A DNA stretch of 64,000 bases from Peribacillus folii (GTDB lineage Bacteria; Bacillota; Bacilli; Bacillales; DSM-1321). Positions 26,634 through 35,900 of the stretch are shown here, piece after piece. Below the pieces are notes generated by a model. The model was not told the DNA's origin. It ran no database searches and saw only the letters and a list, made by a program, of their open reading frames with translations. Every line of letters starts with the position of its first letter. Positions within the stretch are counted from its first letter, which is position 1. Both the position numbers and the translations under genes were made by a program. The stretch spans positions 310,001 to 374,000 of the forward strand of contig NZ_JASJOM010000005.1 in NCBI RefSeq assembly GCF_030271255.1, written 5' to 3'.

Positions 26634-26655
26634 ATGAAAAAGGAGCTATCTTCTC

Positions 26656-27105
26656 ATGACTTGCGGAGACTCTAATTATTATCCAATGAATGATCATCCT
26701 GGTTTTTATCAGGCTTCCACGATGAATGGCATCGGCGGCTGCCGGGAAACCATGCCTTCCGGACCTTCGTATGCCGCCCCAGTCGTACCGATGGGGACGG
26801 GACAGCAGCTTCCGGCAGGCGCGATCGAAGAATCTTTTATGGAAAACATCCTGCGCTTCAACAAAGGTAAGATCGGTACCTTCTACTTCACTTACCAAGG
26901 CAGCAGCAAATGGAATTCAATGATTTACCGCGGACGCGTGGAAACGGCTGGTCGAGACCACATCATCATCAGCGACCCGGCCAGCGACAAACGCTACCTG
27001 CTGCTGATGGCAAATCTCGACTGGGTCGAATTCGAGGAACGCATCAACTATCCTCAGGCCCCTATCAGTCCTAATGTCCAGGCATCCATGACGACATCCG
27101 ATTGA
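26656..27105 (+). CDS. gerQ: spore coat protein GerQ
   Basis: 149 residues. An N-terminal Gly/Pro/Tyr-rich part precedes a conserved C-terminal domain with ESFMENILRFNKGKIGTFYF and GRVETAGRDHIIISDP. GerQ is a coat protein needed for CwlJ localisation, and it is cross-linked through lysines. The ribosome site AAGGAG lies 9 bp before the ATG. Operon with cwlJ. Confidence 0.93.
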   Translation: MTCGDSNYYPMNDHPGFYQASTMNGIGGCRETMPSGPSYAAPVVPMGTGQQLPAGAIEESFMENILRFNKGKIGTFYFTYQGSSKWNSMIYRGRVETAGRDHIIISDPASDKRYLLLMANLDWVEFEERINYPQAPISPNVQASMTTSD

Positions 27106-27120
27106 GCTTGCCGAACGCTA

Positions 27121-27151
27121 AAAAAGGTAATTCAGCCGAATTACCTTTTTT
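27121..27151 (+). terminator. intrinsic terminator of cwlJ-gerQ
   Basis: AAAAAAGGTAATTC and GAATTACCTTTTTT form a perfect hairpin with T6, 15 bp after the gerQ stop. Confidence 0.85.
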
Positions 27152-27233
27152 CACGTGGAAGAAATGCCTGATAGTGGCTGGTTCCTTCACTCCTTTTCCG
27201 AAGGATCGAGCACGGAAGCCTCACTGAACTTTT

Positions 27234-27290
27234 TCCAAAAAGCTGCTTGAAAGACAGCTCCGATCTTCTGCTAAAGTACCTGTTAGCTCA
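27234..27290 (-). repeat. dispersed repeat/terminator element lacking the left block
   Basis: AAAAAGCTGCTTGAAAGACA, then GCTCCGATCTTCTGCTAAAG and TACCTGTTAG. The right flank CTCAATAAGGGTTAT resembles the flank of the half copy at 40379, so some copies extend further. It lies between convergent gerQ and tetR genes. Confidence 0.8.
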
Positions 27291-27340
27291 ATAAGGGTTA
27301 TTATAGAGTTCATACGTACGGGGAAGCTGTGAAATGAAAA

Positions 27341-27367
27341 GCACTTTACTTATATAAAGTAAAGTGC
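27341..27367 (-). terminator. hairpin, possible terminator of the TetR gene at 27491
   Basis: GCACTTTACTT and AAGTAAAGTGC are perfect 11-bp arms with a 5-bp loop, followed on the minus strand by TTTCATTTC. It is not a strong T-run, and it lies about 125 bp past the stop. Confidence 0.4.
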
Positions 27368-27490
27368 ACATAAGTTTATGGTTGTTTTCCAAGAACATGT
27401 TCAAAATCAAAGCCTAATCAAACAAACCCAGTAGCTTCAGGAAGCTTGTTAATAGACTACTTTTGACCGTCTACCCCGTAACTCCCCCAT

Positions 27491-28048
27491 TTAAAATAAT
27501 GAAAATAATCGTTCGATGTTCTCTTCAAAGTTTTGTTGAATATTTGCTTTTTTCGGTGCAATTCCATTATTCATGAGTTGCAGATGCCCGAGTACATAAC
27601 TCAGAAATATTTGTACATTTTGCTCAATCATTGAATCATCTTTTGTGATTGGTTTAATAATTTCAACTAAAATGGTATGCAGCTTTTCCATTTGCTGTGA
27701 AACTGCATCGGTATCACTGAATTCAGCAAGTCCACCAACCATATCTGGAAATGTGAGTCTGGATTGTGAATAGGAAATCACGCAGAACGCAAATTTACGT
27801 AATGCGTCTTTACCTGAGTACGCTAATAATTCATGGTAAATCAATTCGACCAACCCTTTTAGGTAGATGGCTACTACTCCACTTTTTAAATCCTCCAGAT
27901 TACTTACATATCGATACATCGACTGCGGCTGTATCGATAATGAACGGGCTAACCCGTTGTAGGTCAGTTTATTGAATCCCTTTTCACTGCTGATTTTCAA
28001 ACCCTCTTCTAGCACAATTTCTCTTGATAAACTAATTCGCTTTGTCAT
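27491..28048 (-). CDS. TetR-family transcriptional regulator
   Basis: 185 residues. The HTH (YNGLARSLSIQPQSMYRYVS) is followed by a TetR C-terminal ligand domain (WHG-type). ATG 28048 follows AAGGATGG. It is divergent from an alpha/beta hydrolase gene, with an operator-like palindrome between them. It probably represses the hydrolase. Confidence 0.88.
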   Translation of the reverse strand: MTKRISLSREIVLEEGLKISSEKGFNKLTYNGLARSLSIQPQSMYRYVSNLEDLKSGVVAIYLKGLVELIYHELLAYSGKDALRKFAFCVISYSQSRLTFPDMVGGLAEFSDTDAVSQQMEKLHTILVEIIKPITKDDSMIEQNVQIFLSYVLGHLQLMNNGIAPKKANIQQNFEENIERLFSLF

Positions 28049-28081
28049 GGTTCCATCCTTCTTTAATTTTGTGGCTTGACT

Positions 28082-28098
28082 AACTCATATCATGAGTT
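28082..28098. promoter_or_regulatory. TetR-type operator between the TetR and hydrolase genes
   Basis: AACTCAT-ATC-ATGAGTT is a perfect inverted repeat with 7-bp arms. A further half site, CATGAGTTAG, lies at 28111-28120. It is centred in the divergent promoter region. Confidence 0.6.
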
Positions 28099-28159
28099 TA
28101 TAGTTGGTGACATGAGTTAGCAAGGCGTTTTAAATATTTTTTAAAAGGAGCGATTTGCA

Positions 28160-28993
28160 ATGAGTCATCTACAGGTTAATGGTGCCCATATATATTATGA
28201 AAAAGTTGGTCAAGGTCCTGTTATCATCTTGATTCCAGGAGCTAACGGCACTGGAGATATTTATGGCAAAACAGCTGATTTTTTACAAGACCAGTATACG
28301 GTTGTAACGTATGACCGCCGCGGCTATGGACAGAGTAAATTAACTGCACCATTGCCGAAAGATGCCGAGAATCCACACAGTACGTACCGTCTTGAAACCG
28401 ACGCTAATGATGTAGCTGCATTGGCAAAACACCTTACTGATGACCCCATATTTATTTTGGGCAGCAGTTCCGGCGCAATTGTCGCGATGGAAACCTTGCA
28501 AGACTATCCTGGGATTGTACAAAAAGTTGCTTTCCACGAACCGCCGATCAATACATTTTTGTCTGATTCATCAGATTGGGCAGCAATGAATGAAAAAATA
28601 GTTGAAACGTCCCAGACAGAGGGAATGGCTGCAGCCATGAAACTATTTGGCGAGGCTCTGCATATCGCTCCTATGGATGCCAAAATGATGGCTAAACCAG
28701 CTGTTTCACTTGAAAATATTGATAATCCCGTTGTTAAAGGAATGGCCGATTGGTTCAAATATGAAATTCTCCAATATACTAGTCGTAAAATTGATTTAAA
28801 CAAGCTTGCAGAGCAAAAGGAAAAAATCATCTTATTTAATGGAACAGATTCAGTGGGTTCATTCCCTCAAGATGTTGTCAGAGACTTGTCCGAGAAGCTT
28901 GATTTACCTATTCACTCCATTGCCGGCGCTCATCTAGGCTATGCACAGAAGCCCCAGGAATTTGCTCAAGCTGTAAAGGATGTATTGGTATAA
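28160..28993 (+). CDS. alpha/beta hydrolase
   Basis: 277 residues. The nucleophile elbow is GSSSGAIVA, the oxyanion region is PGANGTGDIY, and the catalytic-His region is GAHLGYAQKP near the C-terminus. YDRRGYGQS is typical of the peroxidase/esterase-like alpha/beta hydrolases. Substrate unknown. AAAAGGAG lies 9 bp before the ATG. Under probable control of the divergent TetR. Confidence 0.9.
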   Translation: MSHLQVNGAHIYYEKVGQGPVIILIPGANGTGDIYGKTADFLQDQYTVVTYDRRGYGQSKLTAPLPKDAENPHSTYRLETDANDVAALAKHLTDDPIFILGSSSGAIVAMETLQDYPGIVQKVAFHEPPINTFLSDSSDWAAMNEKIVETSQTEGMAAAMKLFGEALHIAPMDAKMMAKPAVSLENIDNPVVKGMADWFKYEILQYTSRKIDLNKLAEQKEKIILFNGTDSVGSFPQDVVRDLSEKLDLPIHSIAGAHLGYAQKPQEFAQAVKDVLV

Positions 28994-29228
28994 CGGCTAA
29001 GTGAATTTTATTATGATAATTTTTTCCACAACATATAGGAGTCCGTCGCATTCCATTCCTGACGTTACCACCTTATTTAGTTAGAAAACGTAAACATGAT
29101 ATACATGCACAATGTACAGATAAAAAAAGACATATAGTTCTTATGGTAATCACTATGAGGATAAGCAGAGAAAGGGCGAGTTACTTTCAATGGTAGTGCA
29201 TCACCCTTCTTTGCTATTCTTAAAATTA

Positions 29229-29318
29229 TTATAGTCCGAATTGAAGAAGCAGTACGACAAAATAAATGACGAATATAGCTTTAAATCCTGCTGATGAGCG
29301 CGTTGATTTAATAGCCAT
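29229..29318 (-). CDS. possible 29-residue membrane peptide
   Basis: The minus strand encodes MAIKSTRSSAGFKAIFVIYF followed by VVLLLQFGL and a TAA. A basic N-terminus and a hydrophobic tail resemble small Bacillus YjcZ-like peptides. The ATG overlaps the end of the PucR gene in another frame, which could mean translational coupling. There is no clear ribosome site. The rest of 28994-29228 shows one imperfect hairpin (about 29170-29208) and no gene. Confidence 0.35.
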   Translation of the reverse strand: MAIKSTRSSAGFKAIFVIYFVVLLLQFGL

Positions 29319-30564
29319 CAATTTCTAAAAGCCTTATTGAGAAATACAGCTGAGATATTTCGGTTACATCCTTTAAATTAATGCCAGTCATGTCTTTTAT
29401 TTTATTAATTCGATAAAACAGGGTATTTCTATGGATACATAGCACTTTAGCCGCCTCATTTGGTGAACTCATAAAGTGAAGATAATTCTTTAATGTAGGC
29501 AATAAATCAGTATGGTTACATTGGTCATAATTCAAAAGTTCCATCACTGCAGGATGGCAAAAATCCACAAAGTTGTAGTTGCTTGTGATTAATTCATAAA
29601 TGATCTCTAGTGCAGATTCCTTGAAAAAGGATAGTGTGCTATTTTGTTTCCTTCCAATTTCCAGTGCTTTTTTAGCTTGTGTGTAATACCTCTTACATGC
29701 AGAAACTTCAGAGAATTCCAGGCTGATTCCAGCCCGTAATGCATTCGTTTGTAAAAAATCCTCAAATACGGAGTTGCTTTCAGAACACAATTTTGTATAA
29801 AGCTTTTTGGAGATGAACGCCGTAATATTTGATTGAAAGATAATGCAATTTTCAAGTGGAATAAATTCTTTTAGTACCTGAACCACTGCTGGGATCTTCA
29901 TATCCAATGCCTTATGGTCTGCATCGGATAACACCATAACATAAAAGGCCTCTTCATGTATCCAATGTAAATAATGCAGCTTGTCTCTAACAGCATCCTC
30001 CGTCATTATTTTCCCGTCTAATAAATCAGTAACTACATAATTCGGTATAAGACTATTGTCAATTTGGAATGCGTTGCTTTTTTGAAGTTCAACGGATAAA
30101 AGCTGGGTGATTTTATCAATGAGCTTAAAATCAAATTCTTCAAACTTAATAGCTGCCTCATATACGGCGAACTGTGCAATTTCAATGTCATTGATTTTAA
30201 TGATAGAAAGCAATGTTCCGTTTAAAGGCTCCAACTTTTCGATGTATTCAGAAGTTCCTTTTTTTCGAACTTTACCGGCAACATTATTGGAACGAATAAA
30301 TTCAATCGTATCTTCATTAATATATTTATTTCCATGGTCGTCATGTATAAAATTCACAACCTCATGTGCATCATAGGAAGCTGCCAGCACCTTAAATCCC
30401 ATATCATGAAGAACCATGGGGTGGCCTAGTATTTCTCTGGATCTGTCCATTAGCTGTTGCAAACCTAAGTTAAGACTGAGTACCTCTACTAATTCTTGAA
30501 TGTATAAGGCTATTTGTATTTCAGGAATATCTGATTTCAAAATAGCTTGTTTTGATTTATCCAT
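29308..30564 (-). CDS. PucR/CdaR-type transcriptional regulator
   Basis: 418 residues. The N-terminal part resembles a sensor domain. A GGDEF-like middle region and a C-terminal PucR-type HTH follow (NEAAKVLCIHRNTLFYRINK). These regulators respond to metabolites such as purine breakdown products, sugars or amino acids. ATG 30564 is used. It is divergent from a SnoaL-like gene with an inverted repeat between, which it probably controls. Confidence 0.85.
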   Translation of the reverse strand: MDKSKQAILKSDIPEIQIALYIQELVEVLSLNLGLQQLMDRSREILGHPMVLHDMGFKVLAASYDAHEVVNFIHDDHGNKYINEDTIEFIRSNNVAGKVRKKGTSEYIEKLEPLNGTLLSIIKINDIEIAQFAVYEAAIKFEEFDFKLIDKITQLLSVELQKSNAFQIDNSLIPNYVVTDLLDGKIMTEDAVRDKLHYLHWIHEEAFYVMVLSDADHKALDMKIPAVVQVLKEFIPLENCIIFQSNITAFISKKLYTKLCSESNSVFEDFLQTNALRAGISLEFSEVSACKRYYTQAKKALEIGRKQNSTLSFFKESALEIIYELITSNYNFVDFCHPAVMELLNYDQCNHTDLLPTLKNYLHFMSSPNEAAKVLCIHRNTLFYRINKIKDMTGINLKDVTEISQLYFSIRLLEIDGY

Positions 30565-30590
30565 ATTCCTAACATCTCCATAATAAAATC

Positions 30591-30608
30591 ATTGTATTAC
30601 AGTACAAT
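30591..30608. promoter_or_regulatory. inverted repeat in the PucR/SnoaL divergent region
   Basis: ATTGTA-TTACAG-TACAAT lies 27 bp upstream of the pucR-type start codon and 150 bp from the SnoaL-like start. It is a candidate regulator site. Confidence 0.4.
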
Positions 30609-30756
30609 AATTTACTTAATATAAACCAAATTATCAAATCCTAGTACATGGAATAGCGCATGGTTACAGAGTAAAATATATGGTATAGAGCAAGGTAATA
30701 TGTAATGTCAATTGTTCTACCGTCTATACATCATCTTGAAATTGGAGGGTTCACAT

Positions 30757-31368
30757 ATGATATTAAAAAGGCCAGTTGTAAATACACAGCAGGATATTAT
30801 TAATAAGGCAAGCGTAAAAGAATTAATTGAATTTGAGCGTTTTTGCAGAGATAACGCTTTATGGGGTGAAATGGAAAAATGCTTTGCGCCTGAATCAAGG
30901 ATTACGATTTCCTGGTTTCAAGGAACCGGGCATGAATTCGTGGAAGCTTCCAAGAAGATGCCAGGTCGTGCACCACATAAAATTTATAATACTGAAATTT
31001 GGCTGAATGGTGATAAGGCAGTAGCCATCATGCTAGCTACCATACAAAAACGTATGGATATGAATGGGTACCCGGTAGAATTAAACTCCGATGCAAAATT
31101 GGTATTCTGTGTACAAAAAATAGATGGACAATGGTTTATTGTTTCAATGGAAGGGATATACGAACAAGATTCTCTTGTCCCTGTATTTCCAACTACCAAT
31201 ATGAATGTTCCCATGGAAGAAATATCTAAATTCAGGGAAAGCTATGCCTGTCTTTCTTATGTTCTTAGTCAAGACGGGTATGATATAGCCGGTGATTTGC
31301 CTGGAATTGACAGACCTGACTTGGTAGAAGCCTTTTATAAGAAAACTGACGAATGGTTAAGCAAATAG
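30757..31368 (+). CDS. SnoaL/NTF2-like protein
   Basis: 203 residues with the cone-shaped SnoaL-like fold plan: an N-terminal helix pair (ELIEFERFCRDNALWGEMEK), then beta strands (AVAIMLATIQKRM; DGQWFIVSMEGIYE). Members include dehydratases, isomerases and ring-hydroxylating small subunits. Catalytic residues were not identifiable by eye. ATG 30757 follows GGAGGG; a longer frame upstream has no ribosome site. Divergent from the PucR-type gene. Confidence 0.75.
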   Translation: MILKRPVVNTQQDIINKASVKELIEFERFCRDNALWGEMEKCFAPESRITISWFQGTGHEFVEASKKMPGRAPHKIYNTEIWLNGDKAVAIMLATIQKRMDMNGYPVELNSDAKLVFCVQKIDGQWFIVSMEGIYEQDSLVPVFPTTNMNVPMEEISKFRESYACLSYVLSQDGYDIAGDLPGIDRPDLVEAFYKKTDEWLSK

Positions 31369-31423
31369 GATGGATACAGGATAAGAATAAAGAAATGAAA
31401 AATTTGTTAGGATGGATACTAAC

Positions 31424-31461
31424 CGTAGATTGCCGCTGCCGCCTTTAGGGTCAGCGGTTTT
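31424..31461 (+). terminator. intrinsic terminator after the SnoaL-like gene
   Basis: GCCGCTG and CAGCGG arms around a GCCTTTAGGG loop, followed by TTTTTGG. Confidence 0.65.
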
Positions 31462-31509
31462 TGGTAGGTAAAGGATTACGGCAATCATAAAATTACGATA
31501 ATCCTGTTA

Positions 31510-31617
31510 TAATGGCCAATTACCCGAAAGAGACGTTAAATGATGCCCTCCATGTAACCAACCGTTAACACCTATAGCGAAGGCTATTATCCACATTACA
31601 GGATTATTCTTCAACTA
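31510..31617 (-). other. gap 31462-31798: short protein-like open stretch
   Basis: The minus strand reads LKNNPVMWIIAFAIGVNGWL then HGGHHLTSLSGNWPL, from a TTG after a stop codon, with no ribosome site. It could be a remnant of a membrane protein or chance. A perfect GC-rich hairpin (AGGCGATGC/GCATCGCCT) lies at 31725-31751. Confidence 0.25.
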
Positions 31618-31629
31618 ACTGCTGCGATG

Positions 31630-31685
31630 GCGGCATAAAAAAACGCTGCCCTGAAGACAGCTCTGATTTTCAGTGAATGCACAAA
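31630..31685 (-). repeat. dispersed repeat, diverged copy
   Basis: ATAAAAAAACGCTGCCCTGA, then AGACAGCTCTGATTTTCAGT and GAATGCAC match the hairpin and part of the right block. It lies between the convergent SnoaL-like and DinB regions. Confidence 0.65.
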
Positions 31686-31798
31686 TACTTTTTGCTCCCC
31701 AAAACAGCCCCGTCTGTAAACGATAAAGGCGATGCCCCTTTAGAGCATCGCCTCCATAATGAGCTGAAACGGAATAAATTTTTTTTAGAATGAGAGGA

Positions 31799-31912
31799 AA
31801 GGCCCCGTCCGATAAGGTTGGCAGTAACAGGCTTTCTTCCCAATTCTCTTGCCCAAATTGATAGTTGTTCTATATGGTGAATTTCGTGAACAATAGTAGT
31901 CTCATAACTCGC
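31799..31912 (-). pseudogene. C-terminal fragment of a second DinB-family gene
   Basis: The minus strand reads YETTIVHEIHHIEQLSIWAR then ELGRKPVTANLIGRGL. This is the conserved DinB/YfiT C-terminal motif (HEIHH...G-x-P-x-x-x-NLI). The N-terminal part is absent. It lies directly downstream of an intact DinB gene, probably a decayed neighbour or a remnant of a tandem pair. Confidence 0.6.
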
Positions 31913-31924
31913 CCCAAGTATCCG

Positions 31925-32452
31925 TTACAATTCATCCATCTGGCAGGGGATCGTAAAATGATTGATATCCTTAGTTCCTAACACATCCGTATTGGGAGGT
32001 TCATAGCCCATCTGACGTGCCATAGCCATAATCTGCCCCTTGTGATGGAACTCATGAGTGATCGTATGCATCAGCAATTTACTTGGTGTCATTGAAATCG
32101 GCTCTCCTCCTTCTCGCCACGGAATCTGCCTATGGATCGGATCATCCATTTGATGCTTCAGCACTTCAAATACTTCATTTACATACAAATCCACTTGTTC
32201 AAAACGTACTTTTATTTCATCCAAACCGAGTACCGATATGTCTTCCTTTGAAGTGATCGGTTTCTTCGTCTTCAATAAAACAAATGAACCAAGCCAAGCA
32301 TGATAACAGTCCGCAATATGGACCAGCGTGTCTCTAACGCTTTGAAAACCAAATCCATTTTGACGAGTAAAATCAACTGAATCCAGTTCACTGCAAAAAT
32401 CAAGCAATACTCCCCGAGTCTGTCTGACCCATTCATATTCGTTTTTATTCAC
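31925..32452 (-). CDS. DinB-family protein
   Basis: About 175 residues with the DinB four-helix plan and metal-ligand candidates: His in VHIADCYHAWL (near 45) and HTITHEFHHKGQIMAMAR near the C-terminus. Function unknown, as for most family members. A GTG at 32452 lies 7 bp after GAGAGG; a GTG three codons upstream overlaps that site. Confidence 0.85.
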   Translation of the reverse strand: MNKNEYEWVRQTRGVLLDFCSELDSVDFTRQNGFGFQSVRDTLVHIADCYHAWLGSFVLLKTKKPITSKEDISVLGLDEIKVRFEQVDLYVNEVFEVLKHQMDDPIHRQIPWREGGEPISMTPSKLLMHTITHEFHHKGQIMAMARQMGYEPPNTDVLGTKDINHFTIPCQMDEL

Positions 32453-32562
32453 GATCTTCACCTCTCGTATTTGCAGGATTTAACTCATTATTTCCAAGCC
32501 ATAATTCATTTATTTTAACATAACCATGATTATTCTAAAAATTCAGACGACACAAACCGCAA

Positions 32563-32590
32563 TTCAACCCTTTCAGTTCATAAAGAAGCC
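32563..32590 (-). repeat. half copy of the dispersed repeat (left block)
   Basis: AACCCTTTCAGTTCATAAAG then AAGCC matches the left block without the hairpin. It lies 36 bp from a full copy. Confidence 0.4.
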
Positions 32591-32625
32591 GAAGATAATG
32601 TATTATGGCATCTTTTGCTGAACTT

Positions 32626-32704
32626 TCCTGCCCCGTTAGTTCCAGAAGAAAAAAAGCTGCCTTAAAGACAGCTCCGATCTTCAGCTAATGCACCTGTTAC
32701 TTTA
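32626..32704 (-). repeat. dispersed repeat/terminator element, best-conserved copy
   Basis: Left block TCCTGCCCCGTTAGTTCCAG, A-run, hairpin AGCTGCCTTAAAGACAGCT, then CCGATCTTCAGCTAATGCAC and CTGTTACTTTA. It serves as a good reference copy. It lies downstream of the LRR protein gene and its own terminator. Confidence 0.92.
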
Positions 32705-32793
32705 AGTACAATCTTTCACAAACACTAGACTAGCATTACTATTAAGTTCCATATTTCTTTAAATTCTTCCTCCGTTAGATGGACCTTTCGGGC

Positions 32794-32828
32794 AAAAAGG
32801 ACGCTTTTCCTATTCAGGAAATGCGTCC
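32794..32828 (-). terminator. intrinsic terminator of the LRR protein gene
   Basis: GGACGC-TTTTCC and GGAA-TGCGTCC arms with a TATTCA loop. On the minus strand they are followed by TTTTTG. Confidence 0.75.
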
Positions 32829-32934
32829 CTTTATGGAATAATTAAAATCTGGATCAGCCATGAAAACACTCAATTCTACTTAAACAATACCAGCTTATAG
32901 GTTATCAATATCTTTCTATAAACCTTTTTTATAG

Positions 32935-35900
32935 TTATTTTATAGTTATACTTTTTACAGAACTCCAAGAGCCATAATATTTTGTTCCTGACAATGTTTT
33001 ATACGTTTTTATACGAACATAATATTTTTCGCCCTTTTTTAAAGAGGTTATTATTTTAGAAACGGTATTTTTGTTTGTGATTGTCACATTCTTTGTTGTA
33101 CTACTAGTAAATTTGCTGCTGGTAGAATACTGAATTTGGTACCCTGTAGAAGTAGAGATCTCCTTCCAGTTCACTTTCATACTTGTTGAGCTACTCTTTT
33201 TAACACTCGATAATGTAACAGTAGCTGGATTTGTTGTAGAAGTGAGAACACTGCTATAGGATCCGTAATAATTTGTTTTCCCTACGGTTTTATATGAACC
33301 AACTTTATATTGATACGTTGTTCCGGCACTTAGTTTGCTAATTGTATAGCTGTTCGCGTTACTTGTAATGGTCTTTAACAGTTTGCCCTTACTATCATAC
33401 TGATAGATTTTATAGCCTGTGACACCACTTTGCTTTGTCCATATCAGTTTTAAAGAGTTTGTCCCTCTGCTAGATACTTTCAAGCTTTTAACTTGAGCAG
33501 GGTTTACCGTTACATGTCTTACTATATTTACAGTGTTTCCATCACTGTCCATTACCTTGTACGTTAAGGTGTAGCTACCCACCTTCGTCGAGTTCACACT
33601 TCCGGCAACTTCTATACTTGATGTCAGTTCCCCATCTTCTGTATCTGTTGCAGTCACACCATTTTTACTATCAAAGCTATCTCCTAATTTGATTGTTGCA
33701 GCTTTGGTCCCTTTGATCATAGGCTTATCATTACTTCTTACTCTCACTTGTCTTTTAGCCTCTGTTGTATATCCATCACTATCCGTCACCTTGTACGTTA
33801 AGGTGTAGCTGCCCACTTTCATTGGGTCCACACTACCGGCAACTTCTATACTAGATGTTAATTCTCCATCATGCATATCTGTTGCAATCACGCCTTTTGT
33901 AGCATCAAAGCTATCTCCTCGTTTAATTGTTACAGCTTCTACCCCTTCCAATACAGGTGGAGACAACCATTTAGCATATATCGTTACACCTGTTGTAGAT
34001 TGATCCCAAACTGTTGTGTACTTTCTGTCTAAATACCAGACAAATAAGTGGTTTTCCTCAGTACGTCCAAAAGGAGCTCTCCCCATACTCGTTAGACTTT
34101 TCGGGATGGTCACACTTTTTAATTGATTATCCTTAAATGCTCCATCCCCTATACTTGTCACGCCTTCCGGGATCGTTACATTTGTTAGTTGATTTCTACT
34201 AAATGCATAATATCCTATTTTTGTCACACTATTTGGGAAGGTTACTGTTGTTAGTTGATTATCTCTAAATGCTCCATCCCCTATACTTGTCACGCCTTCC
34301 GAGATCGTTACATTTGTTAAATGATTTCTACTAAATGTATCAGATTCAATACTAGTCACACTGTTCGGAATGGTAACACTTTTTAGTTGATTATCTTCAA
34401 ATGCAGATGCCCCTATCTTAGTCACTCTTTCCGGGATGGTTACTCTTGTTAGTTGATTATCCTTAAATGCATAAGTCCCTACACTTGTCACACTGCTTGG
34501 AATGGTTACACTTGTTAGGTGATTTGAATCAAATGCCATCCCCCCTATACTTGTGACGCCTTCCGGGATCGTTACTCTCGTTAATTGATTTTCACTAAAT
34601 GTATGAGATTCAATCCGAGTCACACTGTTTGGAATGGTTACACTTGTTAGGTGATTTTCCTTAAATGCATAAGACCCTATTCTTGTCACACTGTTCGGAA
34701 TGGTTACACTTGTTAGGTGATTCGAATGAAATGCATGATCTCCAATACTCATTACACTGTTCGGAATGGTGATACTTGTTAGTTGATTCCAATGAAATGA
34801 ATGATCGCCGATACTCGTTACGCTATTCGGGAGAGTTACATTCGTTAATTGGTTCAAAGCAAATGCATAATCCTCGATACTCGTTACACTCTTCGGAATG
34901 GTTATACTTGTTAATTTATTTGAAAAAAATGCATATTTTCCTATCTTAGTCACATTTTCTGGGATGGTTACATTTTTTATTTGATTAGAATGAAATGCAC
35001 TGTCACCTATACTTAACACGCTATTGGGAATGGTTGCACTCGTTAATTGATTACCGCGAAATGCATCACTCCCTATCTTGTTCACACTATTTGGAATGGT
35101 TACACTTGCTAATTTATTAGAACGAAATGCACGATCTCCTATACTTGTTACGCTATTTGGAATGGTTACACTTGTTAATTGATTACCACTAAATACATCA
35201 TTCCCTATACTTGTCATACTATTTGGGATGGTTACACTTGTTAGATTATTATCACTAAATGCAGATGACCCTAAACTAGTTACACTTTTCGGGATAATTA
35301 CACTTGTTAGGTGATTATTGCTAAATACATAATTTCCTATACTAGTTACACCTTCTGGGATGTTCACGCTTGTTAGTTGATTTCTACTAAATGCCCAGTC
35401 TCCTATATTTGTCACACTTTTTGGGATGGTTACACTTGTTAATTGATTCCAAATAAATGCAGAGGCCCCTATACTGGTCACATTATCCGGGATGGCTACA
35501 CTCGTTAGTTTGTTACTATTAAATGCACCTTCTCCTATTTTAGTCACACTTTCTGGGATGGTTACACTTGTTAATTGATTAGCACTAAATGCTTCATTCC
35601 CTATCTTAGTGATACTTTTTGGAATGGTTATATTGGTTAATTCATTATAGCGAAATGCACCATTCCCTATACTTGTCACACTATTTGGGATGATTACACT
35701 TTTTAATTGTTTACTACTAAAAGCATAATTTCCAATACTTGTTACTGGCATTTCATTCAGTTCACTTGGAATTTCCACGTTTTTAGCGTCTCCAACGTAA
35801 TCTACAATTTCAACTGTTCCATTTAAAACACTATATTTGAAATCACCTTCATGTAGTGTTTCCCCAGATGCCTGAACCATTGAAATCGGTATAAAACTCA

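Noticed and set aside
34085-35740. Tandem repeats as a CRISPR array or satellite
   Set aside because: The 69-bp unit keeps a reading frame and encodes leucine-rich repeats within one large gene.
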